From: an uncultured Blautia sp.
Lineage (GTDB): Bacteria; Bacillota; Clostridia; Lachnospirales; Lachnospiraceae
Direction: 5' to 3'
Assembly: GCF_937880195.1 (NCBI RefSeq)
Contig: NZ_CALFLA010000110.1
Span: 1-5,828, forward strand
Length of the DNA: 5,828 nucleotides
The translations under genes and the position numbers were made by a program. The notes beneath the pieces were generated by a model. The model was not told the DNA's origin and made no database searches. It saw only the letters and a list, made by a program, of their open reading frames with translations. This document shows, piece after piece, positions 5,407-5,828 of the stretch (position 1 is its first letter; the number at the start of each line of letters is the position of its first letter).

Positions 5407-5828
5407 ATGGCAAAGAAAACCAATGATTTATCACACACAAAATGGATGTGTAAATATCACATTGTTTTCACTCCAAAGTATAGACGAAAAATAATTTATA
5501 ATCAATACAAAGCTGATATTAGGGATATTATAAAACAGTTGTGTTCTTACAAAGGAGTGGAAATTATTGAAGGGCATCTTATGCCGGATCATATCCATAT
5601 GTTGGTTAGCATACCGCCAAAATACAGTGTTTCCAGTTTTATGGGATATTTAAAGGGGAAGTCCGCACTTATGATATTTGATAGGCACGCAAATTTAAAG
5701 TATAAATTTGGAAATAGGCATTTTTGGAGTGAAGGATATTATGTAAGTACAGTAGGGGTAAATGACGCCACAGTACGTAAATACATCCAAGAACAGGAAA
5801 GATATGATATTATGCAGGATAAGCTTAG
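5407..5828 (+). CDS. tnpA: IS200-type transposase TnpA (Y1 HUH), partial at the right window edge
   Basis: The reading frame is open for 140 codons to the window end. This single-strand transposase cuts and rejoins the element ends through a covalent 5'-phosphotyrosine link. The N-terminus (WMCKYHIVFTPKYRRKII, residues 13-30) is the typical first strand. The metal-binding HUH motif is H62-I-H64 (MPDHIHMLV). The conserved FWSEGYYVSTVG block is at 106-117, and the nucleophile is Tyr126 in VRKYIQEQ. Family members are about 150-155 residues, so only the last dozen or so are missing and all catalytic residues are present. The ATG at 5407 is preceded by GGAAAGG with 7 nt spacing (GATTTT plus one base), within the occluding repeat. 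The gene is on the same strand as the upstream operon, so read-through control is relevant. No internal stop or frameshift is seen. Confidence 0.95.
   Translation, partial: MAKKTNDLSHTKWMCKYHIVFTPKYRRKIIYNQYKADIRDIIKQLCSYKGVEIIEGHLMPDHIHMLVSIPPKYSVSSFMGYLKGKSALMIFDRHANLKYKFGNRHFWSEGYYVSTVGVNDATVRKYIQEQERYDIMQDKL

Larger units (their letters stand above)
5300..5828 (+). mobile_element. IS200-type insertion sequence (IS200/IS605 superfamily), left end and partial tnpA
   Basis: The element contains a Y1 HUH transposase and the usual subterminal hairpin, and is cut by the window edge. These elements move as single strands and have no terminal inverted repeats or target duplications, so the exact left boundary cannot be read from one end. 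I place it near 5300 because the end hairpin (5306-5324) usually lies a few to about 15 nt inside the tip. An alternative boundary is 5260, directly after TTAG (5256-5259), which would put the 17-bp hairpin inside the element. Base composition is more AT-rich than the hydroxylase operon. No tnpB is visible, though one could lie beyond the edge. Confidence 0.85.

Noticed and set aside
1..5828. CRISPR array, tRNA, rRNA or toxin-antitoxin pair
   Set aside because: No regularly spaced direct repeats, no cloverleaf or rRNA signature, and no paired small genes were seen.

Overview
The window looks like a chromosomal segment of a Gram-positive anaerobe of the class Clostridia, most likely Lachnospiraceae. 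This rests on strong AGGAGG-type ribosome binding sites, a moderate-GC operon beside AT-rich flanks, an anaerobe-style three-subunit molybdenum hydroxylase, and a DUF6077-like membrane protein. It is an inference from style and remembered family resemblance; no search was run.

Layout. (1) Positions 31-354, minus strand: a small AT-rich gene for a two- to three-helix membrane protein, possibly a shortened DUF2975-type protein, with a good promoter (386-413). (2) Positions 355-649: a divergent intergenic region with a perfect 17-bp inverted repeat (416-432/447-463), phased T-tracts, and a leader before the next operon with two mutually exclusive hairpins, one resembling a weak terminator. (3) Positions 650-4223, plus strand: an operon for a xanthine dehydrogenase-family molybdenum hydroxylase in the order FAD subunit, [2Fe-2S] subunit, molybdopterin subunit. 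The genes are joined by 4-nt ATGA overlaps. (4) Positions 4225-5259: a polytopic DUF6077-like membrane protein starting 1 nt after the molybdopterin subunit, so probably co-transcribed. (5) Positions 5263-5299: a 17-bp hairpin just after that stop codon. (6) From about 5300 to the right edge: the left end and transposase of an IS200-type (IS200/IS605 superfamily) element; tnpA runs off the window.

How the genes work together. The three subunits should form one enzyme that hydroxylates an N-heterocycle or aldehyde at the Mo centre and passes electrons through two [2Fe-2S] clusters to FAD. The operon name 'xanthine dehydrogenase' should not be taken as proof of substrate: by-eye alignment shows Gln and Ile where bovine xanthine oxidoreductase has its substrate-positioning Glu802 and Arg880. 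No Mo-cofactor chaperone, purine transporter or purine catabolic gene lies in the window. The DUF6077-like gene has no obvious metabolic link to the enzyme. The IS200 element sits directly downstream and may have truncated that gene or landed beside its terminator.

The most interesting signals are regulatory: an apparent read-through shield on tnpA (promoter inside the loop of an RBS-sequestering inverted repeat), the perfect divergent inverted repeat, and the possible attenuator ahead of the hydroxylase operon.
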